Source: Acidovorax sp. RAC01
GTDB lineage: Bacteria > Pseudomonadota > Gammaproteobacteria > Burkholderiales > Burkholderiaceae_C
Assembly: GCF_001714725.1 (NCBI RefSeq)
Contig: NZ_CP016447.1
Span: forward strand, 496,001 to 560,000
Reading direction: 5' to 3'
DNA length: 64,000 nt
The notes under the pieces are model-generated. The model made no database searches and was not told the origin of the DNA. It worked only from the letters and a program-made list of their open reading frames with translations. Positions 43,141 to 52,697 of the stretch are shown in pieces (the stretch's first letter is position 1; each line of letters starts with the position of its first letter). A program made the translations under genes and the position numbers.

Positions 43141-44059
43141 CCTGAGCGCACCCCCCGCCATCGAGGTGCGGGGCGCGCACAAGCACTACGGCGCACTGCA
43201 CGCCGTGGACGGCATCGACCTGCGCATTGCGCGCGGCGAGATCTTCGGCCTCATCGGCCACAACGGCGCGGGCAAGAGCACGCTGTTCAAGATGATCCTG
43301 GGCCTCACGCCCGCCACCTCGGGCGAGATCCGGGTGGGCGGCGCCACCGTGCAGGGCCGCGACTTTCGCGCCGCCCGCCGCCACCTGGGCTACCTGCCCG
43401 AGAACGTGGTGCTGTACGACAACCTCAGCGGGCTGGAAACCCTGCGCTTTTTTGCAAAGCTCAAAGGCGCGCCGCTGGCCCAATGCCCTGAGCTGATGGA
43501 CCGCGTCGGCCTGGCCCATGCCGGCAACCGCGCCGTGCGCGACTACTCCAAGGGCATGCGCCAGCGCCTGGGGTTTGCGCAGGCGCTGCTGGGCAGCCCG
43601 CAGGTGCTGCTGCTCGACGAGCCCACCAATGGCCTGGACCCGCAGGCCATCCGCGACTTCTACGCCACGCTGCGCGGGCTGCAGGCGGGTGGCGTGACCG
43701 TGGTCATCACCTCGCACATCCTGGCCGAGCTGCAGGAGCGCGTGGACCGCCTGGCCATCCTGGCCTCCGGCAAGCTGCAGGCGCTGGGCAGCGTGCAGGC
43801 GCTGCGCGACCAGGCCCACATGCCGCTGACCATTGCGCTGCGCCTGGACGAAGCCGATGTGCCTGCAGCGGAGCAGGCTCTTGCGCCCGTGGCTGGCGTC
43901 ACCTGCGCAGCGCAGGCTGGCGGGCTGCGCATCAGCTGCCCGCGCAACACCAAGATGGCCGTGCTGGGCGCGCTGGCGCCGCTGGGCGCACGTCTGCTGG
44001 ACGTGAACATCCAGGAACCCTCACTCGAAGACGTGTACTTCGATCTCCGCCAAGGCTAG
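43115..44059 (+). CDS. nosF: NosF, ABC transporter ATPase
   Basis: This 314-residue ATPase has Walker A GHNGAGKST at 48-56, signature YSKGMRQRL, Walker B VLLLDEPTNGLDP and the switch histidine in VITSHIL. It energises NosY and serves sulfur or copper delivery to NosZ through NosD. The GTG at 43115 lies inside the end of nosD. The C-terminal 90 residues are an accessory domain usual for this family. Confidence 0.97.
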   Translation: MTRNPPPIDLSAPPAIEVRGAHKHYGALHAVDGIDLRIARGEIFGLIGHNGAGKSTLFKMILGLTPATSGEIRVGGATVQGRDFRAARRHLGYLPENVVLYDNLSGLETLRFFAKLKGAPLAQCPELMDRVGLAHAGNRAVRDYSKGMRQRLGFAQALLGSPQVLLLDEPTNGLDPQAIRDFYATLRGLQAGGVTVVITSHILAELQERVDRLAILASGKLQALGSVQALRDQAHMPLTIALRLDEADVPAAEQALAPVAGVTCAAQAGGLRISCPRNTKMAVLGALAPLGARLLDVNIQEPSLEDVYFDLRQG

Positions 44060-44061
44060 CC

Positions 44062-44877
44062 ATGGAAATCTCCCAAATCCTCACCATCGCGGGCAAAGAG
44101 TTCCGCGACCGCATGCGCAACCGCTGGGTGCTGGCCGTGGCGCTGGTGTTCACCGTGTTCTCGCTGGCCATCGCCTACTTTGGCGGCGCACAGCAGGGCA
44201 CGGTGGGCTTTCGCTCCATCGAGTTCACCATCGCCAGCCTGGTCAGCCTCGTCATCTACCTGATCCCGCTGATCGCGCTGCTGCTGGGCTTTGACGCCAT
44301 CGTGGGCGAGCGCGAGCGCGGCTCGCTCGATCTGCTGCTGTCATTGCCCATCACGCGGCTGGAGCTGCTGCTGGGCAAATACCTGGGACTGGCGGCGGCA
44401 CTCACGCTGTCCACGCTCGCCGGGTTCGGGCTGGTGGCCGTGCTGCTGGCGCGTCAGTTCAGCGGGGGTGCGCTGTTCCACTACGGCGGGTTCATGGTCA
44501 GCTCGGTGCTGCTGGGCCTGGCCTTTTTGAGCATGGCCGTGCTGCTGTCGGTGCTCACGCACGAGCGCACCCGCGCCTCGGGCCTCGCGATAGCCGCGTG
44601 GTTCTTTTTTGTGCTGGTGTTTGACCTGCTGCTGCTGGGCGCCCTGGTGGCCACGGGTGGCAGTGTGGGCGGCGAGGCCATGGCCTACCTGCTGCTGCTC
44701 AACCCGGCGGACGTGTTCCGCATCCTTAACGTGTTCTCGCTCGACGACGTGCGCACCCTGTACGGCCTGACCAGCATCGTGCCCCCTGCCCTGGCCAAGC
44801 CATGGCTCATGGGTGCGGTGATGCTGGGCTGGATCGCGGTGCCGCTGGGCCTGGCGAGCTGGAGATTCAAACCATGA
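44062..44877 (+). CDS. nosY: NosY, ABC transporter permease
   Basis: This 271-residue protein has six hydrophobic segments and the family motif GERERGSLDLLLSLPITR in the coupling region. It forms the NosFY transporter. The ATG at 44062 follows CAAGG two bases after nosF. Its TGA overlaps the nosL ATG (ATGA). Confidence 0.97.
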   Translation: MEISQILTIAGKEFRDRMRNRWVLAVALVFTVFSLAIAYFGGAQQGTVGFRSIEFTIASLVSLVIYLIPLIALLLGFDAIVGERERGSLDLLLSLPITRLELLLGKYLGLAAALTLSTLAGFGLVAVLLARQFSGGALFHYGGFMVSSVLLGLAFLSMAVLLSVLTHERTRASGLAIAAWFFFVLVFDLLLLGALVATGGSVGGEAMAYLLLLNPADVFRILNVFSLDDVRTLYGLTSIVPPALAKPWLMGAVMLGWIAVPLGLASWRFKP

Positions 44878-45461
44878 CCACTTCTTCCTATCAAAGCCGG
44901 TGCGCCTGCACCACCCGCCGCCAGCTGCTGGGCTGGGGCGCACTTGCCACGCTCGGCGCCCTCACCGGTCTGGCGGGGCTGGGCAGCCTCACCGGTTGCA
45001 CGCAGGCCGACAGCACCGGGCAGTCGCTTCAACCCGCGGACATCGAGCGCAGCACCAGCTGCGAACTCGACGGCATGCTGCTGGCCGACTACCCCGGCCC
45101 CAAGGCGCAGGTGCGCTACGCCGGGCAGGACAAGCCTTCGTTCTTTTGCGACACCGTGGAGCTGTTTGCCGTGCTGCTCACGGCCGAACAGGTGCGCGCC
45201 GTGCAGGCCGTGTACGTGCAGGACATGGGCCAGGCCGACTGGAACGTGCCCCGCGGCCACTGGATCGACGCCAGGACCGCCGTGTATGTGGTGGGCGGCA
45301 AGCGCCACGGCTCCATGGGCCCCACCATCGGCAGCTTTGCACAGGAAGCCGATGCAAAGACATTTGCGGGCGAGTACGGCGGCAAGGTGATGCGCTTCGC
45401 CGAGATCACGCCCGCCATGGTGGACCTGAGCGGCGGCGCGCTGAACGACACGCGCATGTAG
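44874..45461 (+). CDS. nosL: NosL, copper chaperone lipoprotein
   Basis: This 195-residue protein has a lipobox LTGC with Cys42 and a NosL domain with CELDGMLLADYPGPKAQ (Cys63, Met68) and GSMGPTIG. NosL binds Cu(I) and delivers it to apo-NosZ. The double arginine at 15-16 (CTTRRQLLGWG) precedes the hydrophobic segment, so Tat export is possible. The ATG overlaps the nosY stop. A second NosL-type gene follows 7 bp later. Confidence 0.95.
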   Translation: MTTSSYQSRCACTTRRQLLGWGALATLGALTGLAGLGSLTGCTQADSTGQSLQPADIERSTSCELDGMLLADYPGPKAQVRYAGQDKPSFFCDTVELFAVLLTAEQVRAVQAVYVQDMGQADWNVPRGHWIDARTAVYVVGGKRHGSMGPTIGSFAQEADAKTFAGEYGGKVMRFAEITPAMVDLSGGALNDTRM

Positions 45462-45468
45462 GCTCGCT

Positions 45469-46155
45469 GTGCTGCCTGCCCCGCATTCGCCCCCCCGAAG
45501 CCGTCGCCACGGCAGCACCGCCACGCGGCGTGCCGCGCTGGCCGCCCTGCTTGCCGCCACGGGTGGCCTGGTGGCCTGGCGCTGGCCCCATCTGCACGCA
45601 GCGGCAGTCAGCACGGCACCGGCCGCAGAGGGCGCATGGCCAGCACCCGGCGAAGATGTGTGCGTGGCGGCACCGCCCACCCCGTTCAACCCGGCATCCG
45701 GCCAGGCGCTGCATGCAGCACGCGACGTTCCCCCCGATGCGCGCTGCCCCGTGTGCGGCATGTTCCCTGCACGCTCACGCGCGTGGGCAGCACAGGTGAT
45801 ATTTGCCGATGGAGATGCGTATTTCTTCGACTCGCCCCTGAGCCTGGGGCTATACCTGCTGGATGTGCCCCGCTACACGCGTGGGCGCAGCGCCGGCGAC
45901 ATCGTCGCCCGTTACGTGACGGACACCGATTCCGGCCAGTGGGTCGATGCCGCGCTGGCGGTGTATGTGCAGGGCTCGTCGGCGCGGGGGCCGATGCGGG
46001 CCGGCAACCTGCCGGCATTTGCCACCCAGGCAGCTGCGCGGCAGTTCGCGCAGCAGCGCGGTGGGCAGGTGGTGGGCTTGGGCGACATGGATGCCGCCCT
46101 GTTGCGGTCGATGGCGCCCCACCGCATGGCAGGCCATTTGCGCCACCCTGGGTGA
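45469..46155 (+). CDS. Second NosL-family protein with CPVCGM motif
   Basis: This 228-residue protein has a basic N-terminus with double arginine, one hydrophobic segment (about 20-38), and a NosL-like domain whose metal motif is CPVCGM at 93-98, followed by QVIFADGDAYFFDSPLSLGL and YVTDTDSGQWVDA. This is a different Cys pattern from the CELDGM of the preceding NosL. It has no lipobox, so it is probably a membrane-anchored periplasmic protein. The GTG at 45469 is the best start; the ribosome binding site is weak. It ends the nos unit, and a repeat copy follows. Confidence 0.88.
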   Translation: MLPAPHSPPRSRRHGSTATRRAALAALLAATGGLVAWRWPHLHAAAVSTAPAAEGAWPAPGEDVCVAAPPTPFNPASGQALHAARDVPPDARCPVCGMFPARSRAWAAQVIFADGDAYFFDSPLSLGLYLLDVPRYTRGRSAGDIVARYVTDTDSGQWVDAALAVYVQGSSARGPMRAGNLPAFATQAAARQFAQQRGGQVVGLGDMDAALLRSMAPHRMAGHLRHPG

Positions 46156-46164
46156 TGCGAACGA

Positions 46165-46225
46165 CAAACGCTATTATTTAAATAGCATCAAAACCATTCA
46201 CACCGCGCCCTAGAGCCCGATTGGA
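46165..46225. repeat. Comamonadaceae interspersed repeat, diverged
   Basis: ACGCTATTATTTAAATAGCA at the left and CGCCCTAGAGCCCGATTGG at the right follow the inverted form of the 39181-39237 copy. It lies between the convergent ends of the second nosL gene and rhlE. Confidence 0.6.
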
Positions 46226-46231
46226 CCCAAA

Positions 46232-47734
46232 TTACTGCGTGGAAACCTCGGGCTGGGTGGCCTTGAACAGTGCGGCCACCTTGCGCTTGGGCTTGATGTT
46301 GGCCGACACGCTGCTGCGCGGAGCCGTCTTGGCCGCTTCCCAGGCAGGCGCTGCATCCGGCGCCACGCTGGCTTCATAGGGCTTTTCAAAGAACGGGTCG
46401 CGCGAAGCCACGGCCGGGCGAAAGCCACGGTGCTGCTCGCGCGGCTCGCGGGCTTCACGGCCACCGCGGTGGTCGCGCTCGCGGCGCGGCGCTGGTGCGA
46501 TGGCGTCGCGGCCATCGCCCGTTTCGCCCGCTTCACGCCAGGCACGGCGGCCGTCGTTGATGCGGCCTTGATTGCGGATGTTCGGCTGGTCTTCCTCGTA
46601 TTCGATGGCTTCGAGGTCGATCTTCTTCTTGATCAGCTTCTCGATGTCAGCCACCAGCCGGGCATCGCTGCCCGACACCAGTGTGACGGCCAGGCCCGAC
46701 GCGCCCGCGCGGCCCGTACGGCCAATGCGGTGCACGTAGTCTTCGGCGTTGAACGGCACGTCGAAGTTGAACACCGCCGGCACGTCCTTGATGTCCAGGC
46801 CGCGCGCGGCCACATCGGTACACACCAGCAGGTCGACTTCGCCGCTCTTGAACGCTTCCAGGGCCTTCAGGCGCTCGTCCTGGCTCTTGTCGCCGTGCAG
46901 GGCTGCAGTCTTGAGGCCTTCGCGCTCCAGGCTGCGGGCCAGGCGCGCACAGCCGAGCTTGCTGTTCACAAAAATGAACGCCTGCTTGAGCCCGCGGGTC
47001 TTGAGCACCTGGTGGATGGCGCGGCGCTTGTCGTCGTCGTTGGCGCTGTAGAAACGTTGCTCCACGGTGGAGGCCGTCTCGTTCGGGCGGGCCACTTCGA
47101 TGGTGATGGGGTTTTGCAGGTAGCTGCCGGCCAGACGCTTGATCTCGGGCGAGAACGTGGCGCTGAACAGCAGCGTGGTGCGCTGCTTGGGCAGGTAACT
47201 CAGGATGCGCTGCAGGTCGGGCAGGAAGCCGATGTCCAGCATGCGGTCTGCCTCGTCAAGCACCACATACTCGACCTGGTTGAGCACCGCGTTCTTGGCC
47301 TCGATGTGGTCCAGCAGGCGGCCCGGCGTGGCCACCAGCACCTCGACACCTTTTTTCAGCTCGATGGTCTGGGGCTTCATGTCCATGCCGCCAAACACCA
47401 CGGTGCTGCGCAGCTTGGTGTACTTGGCGTACAGCGCAATCTGCTGGGCGACCTGGTCGGCCAGTTCCCGCGTGGGCAACAGCACCAAGGCGCGCACCGG
47501 GTGGCGGGCGGGGGATGTGGAGCTGCTCTCGTGCTTGAGCAGACGTTGCAGCAGCGGCAGCGAAAACGCTGCGGTCTTGCCGGTGCCCGTCTGGGCTGCG
47601 CCCATCACGTCTTGCCCGGTGAGCACCACCGGAATGGCCTGCGCCTGGATGGGCGTCATGGACTCGTAACCCATTTCGGCTACGGCGCGCGCCAGCGGTT
47701 CAGCCAGCGATAAATTGGAAAAGGAACTTGTCAT
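46232..47734 (-). CDS. rhlE: DEAD-box RNA helicase RhlE
   Basis: This 500-residue ATP-dependent RNA helicase has motifs Q (YESMTPIQAQAIP), I (AQTGTGKT), Ia (PTRELADQ), Ib (TPGRLLDH), II (DEAD), III (SAT), V (DVAARGLDI) and VI (HRIGRTGRAG). The C-terminal 110 residues are low in complexity and rich in Arg and Gly, as in RhlE proteins, which act in rRNA processing and RNA decay. The ATG at 47734 is the conserved start. Confidence 0.95.
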   Translation of the reverse strand: MTSSFSNLSLAEPLARAVAEMGYESMTPIQAQAIPVVLTGQDVMGAAQTGTGKTAAFSLPLLQRLLKHESSSTSPARHPVRALVLLPTRELADQVAQQIALYAKYTKLRSTVVFGGMDMKPQTIELKKGVEVLVATPGRLLDHIEAKNAVLNQVEYVVLDEADRMLDIGFLPDLQRILSYLPKQRTTLLFSATFSPEIKRLAGSYLQNPITIEVARPNETASTVEQRFYSANDDDKRRAIHQVLKTRGLKQAFIFVNSKLGCARLARSLEREGLKTAALHGDKSQDERLKALEAFKSGEVDLLVCTDVAARGLDIKDVPAVFNFDVPFNAEDYVHRIGRTGRAGASGLAVTLVSGSDARLVADIEKLIKKKIDLEAIEYEEDQPNIRNQGRINDGRRAWREAGETGDGRDAIAPAPRRERDHRGGREAREPREQHRGFRPAVASRDPFFEKPYEASVAPDAAPAWEAAKTAPRSSVSANIKPKRKVAALFKATQPEVSTQ

Positions 47735-47851
47735 TTAGCCTGCTATTGTCGCACCGGCGCGTGAAAACACCATGTTTTGCAGTTTGCAGCCCGGAAAACA
47801 GGGGTTTGCACCGTTGTCAGAGGCAGCACGGGACGCACACGCGGGTCCGGT

Positions 47852-48739
47852 CTACACGCTCCGCACCGAGAAGGTGTCGCAGCCCTTGACGCTGCCGTTT
47901 TGCAGGCCGTTATGGAACCAGCGTTGCCGCTGGGCGCTGGTGCCGTGCGTGAAGCTCTCGGGCACCACGGCACCGCCGTTGGCGCGCTGCAGGGCGTCGT
48001 CGCCGATGCGTGCCGCCGCGTTCATGGCTTCTTCCACATCGCCCTGCTCCAGAATCTGCCGCGCCCGCTGCGCGTGGTGCGCCCACACGCCCGCAAAGCA
48101 GTCGGCCTGCAGCTCAAGCCGCACCGACAGCGCGTGGTATTCGGCCTGGCTTACCCGCCCGCGCATCTGGTCGACCTTGCCCGAGATGCCCAGCTGGTTC
48201 TGCACATGGTGGCCCACTTCATGGGCAATCACGTAGGCCTGCGCAAAGTCGCCCGGGGCGCCCAGCCGGTTCTTGAGCGTTTCGTAAAAGCCCAGGTCAA
48301 TGTAGACCTTCTGGTCTGCCGGGCAGTAAAACGGGCCCATGGCCGCCTGGCCGGTGCCACAGGCCGTGCGCGTGGCACCGCGAAACAGCACCAGCTGCGG
48401 CTCCTGGTAGCGCCCGCCGCCCTGCTGGAACACGCCCTGCCACACGTCTTCGGTGTCGGCCAGCACGGTCGATACGAAGCGCGCCATGGTGTCGTCGGCG
48501 GGCGGGCGCTGGGCTGGGCCGGGGGCATGTGCCGCCGGAGGCGCCCCACCGCCGCTCAGCAGACCCAGGATGGTCAAGGGGTTGATGCCAAAGATCCAGC
48601 CCCCCACCAGCGCGATCACGATGGTGCCAATGCCAATGCTGCGCCCGCCAAAAATGGGCGACCCACCGCCCCCGCCGCCGTAGCCGTCGCCACGGCGGTC
48701 TTCCACGTTGTCGGATTCGCGGTTGCCTTCCCATTTCAT
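47852..48739 (-). CDS. ypfJ: YpfJ / KPN_02809 family neutral zinc metallopeptidase
   Basis: This 295-residue protein has a glycine-rich N-terminus, one membrane helix (about 36-62), and a zinc peptidase domain with HEVGH at 173-177 and a downstream ELQADCFAG that supplies the third ligand. Four cysteines are present (ACGTG, FYCPADQ, ADCFAG, KGCDTF) and could form disulfides outside the membrane. Substrates are unknown. The ATG at 48739 follows AGGAG. Confidence 0.93.
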   Translation of the reverse strand: MKWEGNRESDNVEDRRGDGYGGGGGGSPIFGGRSIGIGTIVIALVGGWIFGINPLTILGLLSGGGAPPAAHAPGPAQRPPADDTMARFVSTVLADTEDVWQGVFQQGGGRYQEPQLVLFRGATRTACGTGQAAMGPFYCPADQKVYIDLGFYETLKNRLGAPGDFAQAYVIAHEVGHHVQNQLGISGKVDQMRGRVSQAEYHALSVRLELQADCFAGVWAHHAQRARQILEQGDVEEAMNAAARIGDDALQRANGGAVVPESFTHGTSAQRQRWFHNGLQNGSVKGCDTFSVRSV

Positions 48740-48931
48740 GATCACATCTCCTGCCACCAAACGCGCGGCGTGCGCGCATGGTAAGCCCGGCCGATGTCCG
48801 GTGGCAGTGCACACGCGCCCTCGTTTTCAGCCCGGTGGTGTGTCAGGCCCTGCAAAACCAGGGCTTCCGCGGATCGAGCGGTTACGCTCGGTTTCCATTC
48901 AGGCTCTCTGATACATGTGCAAGGAGCACCC

Positions 48932-49564
48932 TTGATTTTGCTTACCGGCTTTGACCCGTTCGGCGGCGACACCGACAACCCCAGCTGGCGCGTGGCCCAG
49001 GCGCTGGCCGGCCAGCGCATCGCAGGGCATGTGGTCGTGGCCGCACAGCTGCCCACGGTGTTCGGCGCATCGCTGACCGAGCTGGCGCGCCTTGTGCATC
49101 AGCACCAGCCCGCCACCGTGCTGTGCCTCGGCCAGGCCGGCGGGCGCGCGGCACTTTCCGTGGAGCGCATCGGCATCAACATCGACGATGCCCGCATCCC
49201 GGACAACACGGGTGCGCAGCCCGTTGATACCGCCGTGGTGGCGGCAGGGCCAGCCGCGTACTTCAGCACCCTGCCGGTCAAGGCCATGCTGCAGGCCGTG
49301 CAGCGCGCGGGGGTGCCGTGCGAGGTGTCCCAGACGGCTGGCACCTTTGTGTGCAACCACGTGCTCTACGGCCTGCTGCACCTGCTGGCACAGCACCCCG
49401 CGCTGGCGCATACCCGGGGCGGCTTCGTGCATGTGCCCTGGCTGCCATCGCAGGGCACACCGCACCTTGCGCTGCGCGAGATGGTGCGGGGCGTGCACGA
49501 GGCGCTGTGGGCCGCAGCGCTGACCGGTCACGACATCCGGCTTGCAGCCGGCACCACGCACTGA
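48932..49564 (+). CDS. pcp: Pyroglutamyl-peptidase I
   Basis: This 210-residue cysteine peptidase (family C15) removes N-terminal pyroglutamate. The catalytic Glu is in ALSVERIGINIDDARIPDN, the Cys in GTFVCNHVLYGL and the His in GGFVHVPWLP. The TTG at 48932 is preferred because AAGGAG ends five bases before it and the protein then begins MILLTGFDPFGG, as in other Pcp proteins; an in-frame GTG at 48917 has no such site. The next gene is a pyrroline-carboxylate reductase-like enzyme, so both may serve proline and pyroglutamate use. Confidence 0.93.
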   Translation: MILLTGFDPFGGDTDNPSWRVAQALAGQRIAGHVVVAAQLPTVFGASLTELARLVHQHQPATVLCLGQAGGRAALSVERIGINIDDARIPDNTGAQPVDTAVVAAGPAAYFSTLPVKAMLQAVQRAGVPCEVSQTAGTFVCNHVLYGLLHLLAQHPALAHTRGGFVHVPWLPSQGTPHLALREMVRGVHEALWAAALTGHDIRLAAGTTH

Positions 49565-49618
49565 GTCGCTCCCGCCACGGTGCGCCCGGCCGCGCAAAGT
49601 CCTGTGTACATTGGGCGC

Positions 49619-50587
49619 ATGCCCCACACAAAGCCCATCTCTGCCCCCATGCCCACCATGCTCGATGCCCCTGCCACCGCGGCCCGGCTGCCGTGGCTGC
49701 CGCTGGCCACCGAGATCGAGGCCGTGCTGCGCGATGACAGCGTGGCGGTGCCGGTACGCACTGTGGTGCGCCTGCCGGGCGGCGCAGCGCTGTTTGTGAT
49801 GCCTGCGGCCGACAACGCGGTGGCCATCACCAAGCTCATCACCCTCACGCCCGCCAATGCGGGCACGGGCCGTCCGACCATCCAGGGCGATGTGGTGGTG
49901 TTCGACGTAGCCACCGGCGAGCGCCGGCTGGTTCTGGATGGCCCCACCATCACGGCGCGGCGCACCGCAGCCGTATCGCTGCTGGCGGCCCTGCGGCTGG
50001 CGCCCTGCACCACCGGGCCGCTGCTGGTGGTGGGCGCGGGCGTACAGGGGCTGGCGCATGTGGATGCGTTTGTGCACGGCCTGGGCGTGAAAGAGGTGTG
50101 GATCAACTCGCGCAGCGCCACCAGTGCCGAGGCCCTGGACCACCATGCACGCAGCCTGGGCGCCTACGCCCGCGTGACCGACGACCCGGATGCCGCGCTG
50201 GCCCACTGCCCGCTGGTGATTACCTGCACACCCGCCCATGCGGTGGTTCTGCACGCCGCGCCGCGGGACGATGCCTTTGTGGCTGCGGTGGGCGCTTACA
50301 CGCCAGCCATGGCAGAGCTGTCACCCGGGCTGTGCCAGCACTTCGCAGCCCAGGGGCGCATCGTGGTCGATACGGGCGATGCGGCCCATGAGGCGGGCGA
50401 CCTGCTGCAGGCGGGGCTCGATGTGGCGGCACTGCCCACGCTGCGCGACGTGGTGCGCGGGGCCGGTGCACCCCGCAGCGGGCCAGTGCTCTTCAAAAGC
50501 TGCGGATGGGCCGGCTGGGACCTGGCCGCGGCGCGGCTCGCGCTTGCGGGCGATGCCGGGGCTGGAGGCCTGCGCGCAGCGGGCTGA
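49619..50587 (+). CDS. Ornithine cyclodeaminase / mu-crystallin family reductase
   Basis: This 322-residue NAD(P)-binding protein has a Rossmann motif in LLVVGAGVQGLAHVDAFVHG and the family features ITKLITLTPANAG, DGPTITARRTAAVSLLAA and VGAYTPAMAELSP. Among this family it most resembles proteins annotated as delta-1-pyrroline-2-carboxylate reductase, which act in trans-hydroxyproline or D-proline breakdown. Starts at 49619 or 49646 are both possible. It follows pcp by 54 bp. Confidence 0.82.
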   Translation: MPHTKPISAPMPTMLDAPATAARLPWLPLATEIEAVLRDDSVAVPVRTVVRLPGGAALFVMPAADNAVAITKLITLTPANAGTGRPTIQGDVVVFDVATGERRLVLDGPTITARRTAAVSLLAALRLAPCTTGPLLVVGAGVQGLAHVDAFVHGLGVKEVWINSRSATSAEALDHHARSLGAYARVTDDPDAALAHCPLVITCTPAHAVVLHAAPRDDAFVAAVGAYTPAMAELSPGLCQHFAAQGRIVVDTGDAAHEAGDLLQAGLDVAALPTLRDVVRGAGAPRSGPVLFKSCGWAGWDLAAARLALAGDAGAGGLRAAG

Positions 50588-50666
50588 ATCACCGGCGCAA
50601 TGCCGCACCCGACGGAATGGCTCGCAGAGGCTGGATGCGCCGGCCTCGGCGAGTCAAGCCTTCAGA

Positions 50667-51239
50667 TCAGGCCTTGGGCAGCGTCACCCCGACCTGGCCC
50701 TGGTACTTGCCGCCGCGGTCGCGGTAGCTGACCTCGCACACGTCGTCCTTGTCGCTTTCAAAGAACAAGACCTGTGCGCAGCCTTCGCCCGCGTAGATAC
50801 GGGCCGGCAGTGGCGTGGTGTTGGAAAACTCCAGCGTCACATAGCCTTCCCACTCGGGCTCGAACGGGGTCACGTTGACGATGATGCCGCAGCGGGCATA
50901 GGTGCTTTTGCCCAGGCAGATGGTCAGCACGTTGCGCGGAATGCGGAAGTACTCCATCGTGCGGGCCAGCGCAAAGCTGTTGGGCGGGATGATGCAGCTG
51001 TCACCCTCGAAATCGACAAAGCTCTTCTCGTCGAAGTTCTTGGGGTCCACCACCGTGCTGTGGATGTTGGTGAACACCTTGAATTCGGGCGCGCAGCGGA
51101 TGTCGTAGCCATAGCTGCTGGTGCCATAGCTGATGATCTTGCGGCCTTCGACCTCACGCACCTGGCCGGGCTCGAACGGTTCGATCATGCCGTGCTCGGC
51201 TGCCATGCGGCGGATCCATTTGTCGCTCTTGATGCTCAT
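50667..51239 (-). CDS. dcd: dCTP deaminase
   Basis: This 190-residue enzyme deaminates dCTP to dUTP for thymidylate synthesis. The family motifs [32 protein letters not shown] and [17 protein letters not shown] are intact. The ATG at 51239 is the conserved start. The gene is on the same strand as guanine deaminase but 79 bp downstream, with a repeat copy between. Confidence 0.98.
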   Translation of the reverse strand: MSIKSDKWIRRMAAEHGMIEPFEPGQVREVEGRKIISYGTSSYGYDIRCAPEFKVFTNIHSTVVDPKNFDEKSFVDFEGDSCIIPPNSFALARTMEYFRIPRNVLTICLGKSTYARCGIIVNVTPFEPEWEGYVTLEFSNTTPLPARIYAGEGCAQVLFFESDKDDVCEVSYRDRGGKYQGQVGVTLPKA

Positions 51240-51289
51240 CGGTGAAGTCCCTGCGCTGGGCCCAGCCTGCGTGCAACCGCCGGGCGCTA

Positions 51290-51350
51290 TGAAATACGTA
51301 GCTATTGGCGCTTGAACATCAAGCGCCCGGGCCGTATTTTGCTTGAGAAA
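51290..51350. repeat. Comamonadaceae repeat overlapping the end of guaD
   Basis: GTAGCTATTGGCGCTTGA and TCAAGCGCCCGGGCC pair over GGCGCTTGA / TCAAGCGCC and follow the inverted form of the 39181-39237 copy. The guaD stop codon at 51319-51321 and its last ten or so codons lie inside it. Confidence 0.8.
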
Positions 51351-52617
51351 TCACGGTTTGCTCCACCACGCGGTCATCGCCGATCACGATCAGCGCAAAC
51401 AACAGCTCCGCCAGATTCCGCGCCTGCTGCGTCTTGCGGGCCAGCAGCGGCGTGGCGGCGGGGTTGAGCACCACAAAATCGGCCTCGCAACCGGGCTGCA
51501 GGTTGCCCACCACGCCGCCGAGCCCCAGCGCACTGGCAGCCCCTGCGGTGTGCTGCCACCACAGCTGCTCGGGCGTCAGGCTCAGCCCCGGCTTGGTCTG
51601 CCCTTCGCGCCCCACGTAGTAGGCGGCCAGCATGGTGTGAAACGGGCTGAAGCTGGTGCCGCCGCCCACGTCGCTCGCCAGCCCATAGCCAAAGCCCACC
51701 CGGTCGGCGCTGGCGTAGTCAAAAAACCCGCTGCCCAGAAACAGATTGCTGGTGGGGCTCACAGCGGCCACGGCGCCGGTGTCGCGCATCAGGGCGCGGT
51801 CGTCGTCATCGAAGTGGATGCAGTGGGCGTACACCGCACGCTCGCGCATCAGCCCGAAGTCGTCGTACACGGCCAGGTAGCTGCGCGATGCGGGGAACAG
51901 CTCACGCGCCCAGCGGATTTCGTCGCGGTTCTCGGCCACATGGGACTGGATCCACACATCCGGATACCGCGCGGCCAGCGCGCCCGCGCCGCGCAGCTGC
52001 TCGGGCGTGCTGGTGGGCGCAAAGCGGGGGGTGATGGCGTAGCCCAGGCGGTCCACGCCATGCCAGCGGCGGATGAGCGCCTCGGTGTCCATCAGGCTCT
52101 GCTCGGTTTCGTCGCGCACGCCGTCGGGCGAATGCCTGTCTTGCAGCACCTTGCCGGTGATCAGGCGCATGCCGCGGCGCTGCGCCTGCGCAAAGAGGGC
52201 GTCCACCGACGCAGGGTGCGAGGTGGCAAACGTGAGCGCCGTGGTCACGCCGTTGCGCAGCAGCTCGTCAATAAAGAACTCTGCCACCTGCTCGCCATAG
52301 GCCAAGTCGGCAAACCGCGTTTCGTGGGGAAAGGTGTAGTTCTCCAGCCAGGGCAGCAAGCCATCCGCGGGCGAGCCGATCACATCCGTCTGCGGGAAGT
52401 GGATGTGCATGTCCACAAAACCCGGCGCAATGATGCGACCCGGAAGCTGCGTGACCGGGTGACCGGCGTAGTGCGACGACAGGGCCTGCCACGGGCCTGC
52501 GGCCACCACGCGCTCGCGGCCCGCTGCATCGGGGGCCACGGCCAGCAGGCCATCCTGGTCGTACAGGGCCGATCCATCGTCGGCAAAACGCAAAAGGGCA
52601 GAACGGTAAACACGCAT
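51319..52617 (-). CDS. guaD: Guanine deaminase
   Basis: This 432-residue amidohydrolase converts guanine to xanthine. The zinc motif DMHIHFPQ (His71, His73), [11 protein letters not shown], the zinc histidine in AHCIHF and the final [15 protein letters not shown] are typical of GuaD. Its product would feed the xdh genes 9 kb downstream. The ATG at 52617 is the conserved start. The C-terminal residues (AKYGPGA) and the stop codon fall in a repeat copy. Confidence 0.96.
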   Translation of the reverse strand: MRVYRSALLRFADDGSALYDQDGLLAVAPDAAGRERVVAAGPWQALSSHYAGHPVTQLPGRIIAPGFVDMHIHFPQTDVIGSPADGLLPWLENYTFPHETRFADLAYGEQVAEFFIDELLRNGVTTALTFATSHPASVDALFAQAQRRGMRLITGKVLQDRHSPDGVRDETEQSLMDTEALIRRWHGVDRLGYAITPRFAPTSTPEQLRGAGALAARYPDVWIQSHVAENRDEIRWARELFPASRSYLAVYDDFGLMRERAVYAHCIHFDDDDRALMRDTGAVAAVSPTSNLFLGSGFFDYASADRVGFGYGLASDVGGGTSFSPFHTMLAAYYVGREGQTKPGLSLTPEQLWWQHTAGAASALGLGGVVGNLQPGCEADFVVLNPAATPLLARKTQQARNLAELLFALIVIGDDRVVEQTVISQAKYGPGA

Positions 52618-52697
52618 GGCGGCTAGCTTATCCGGCGGGCAGGGGGATGTGCATACGCGCAGCAAGATAGACGCTATGGCCGGCTTGCCGGGGCGCC

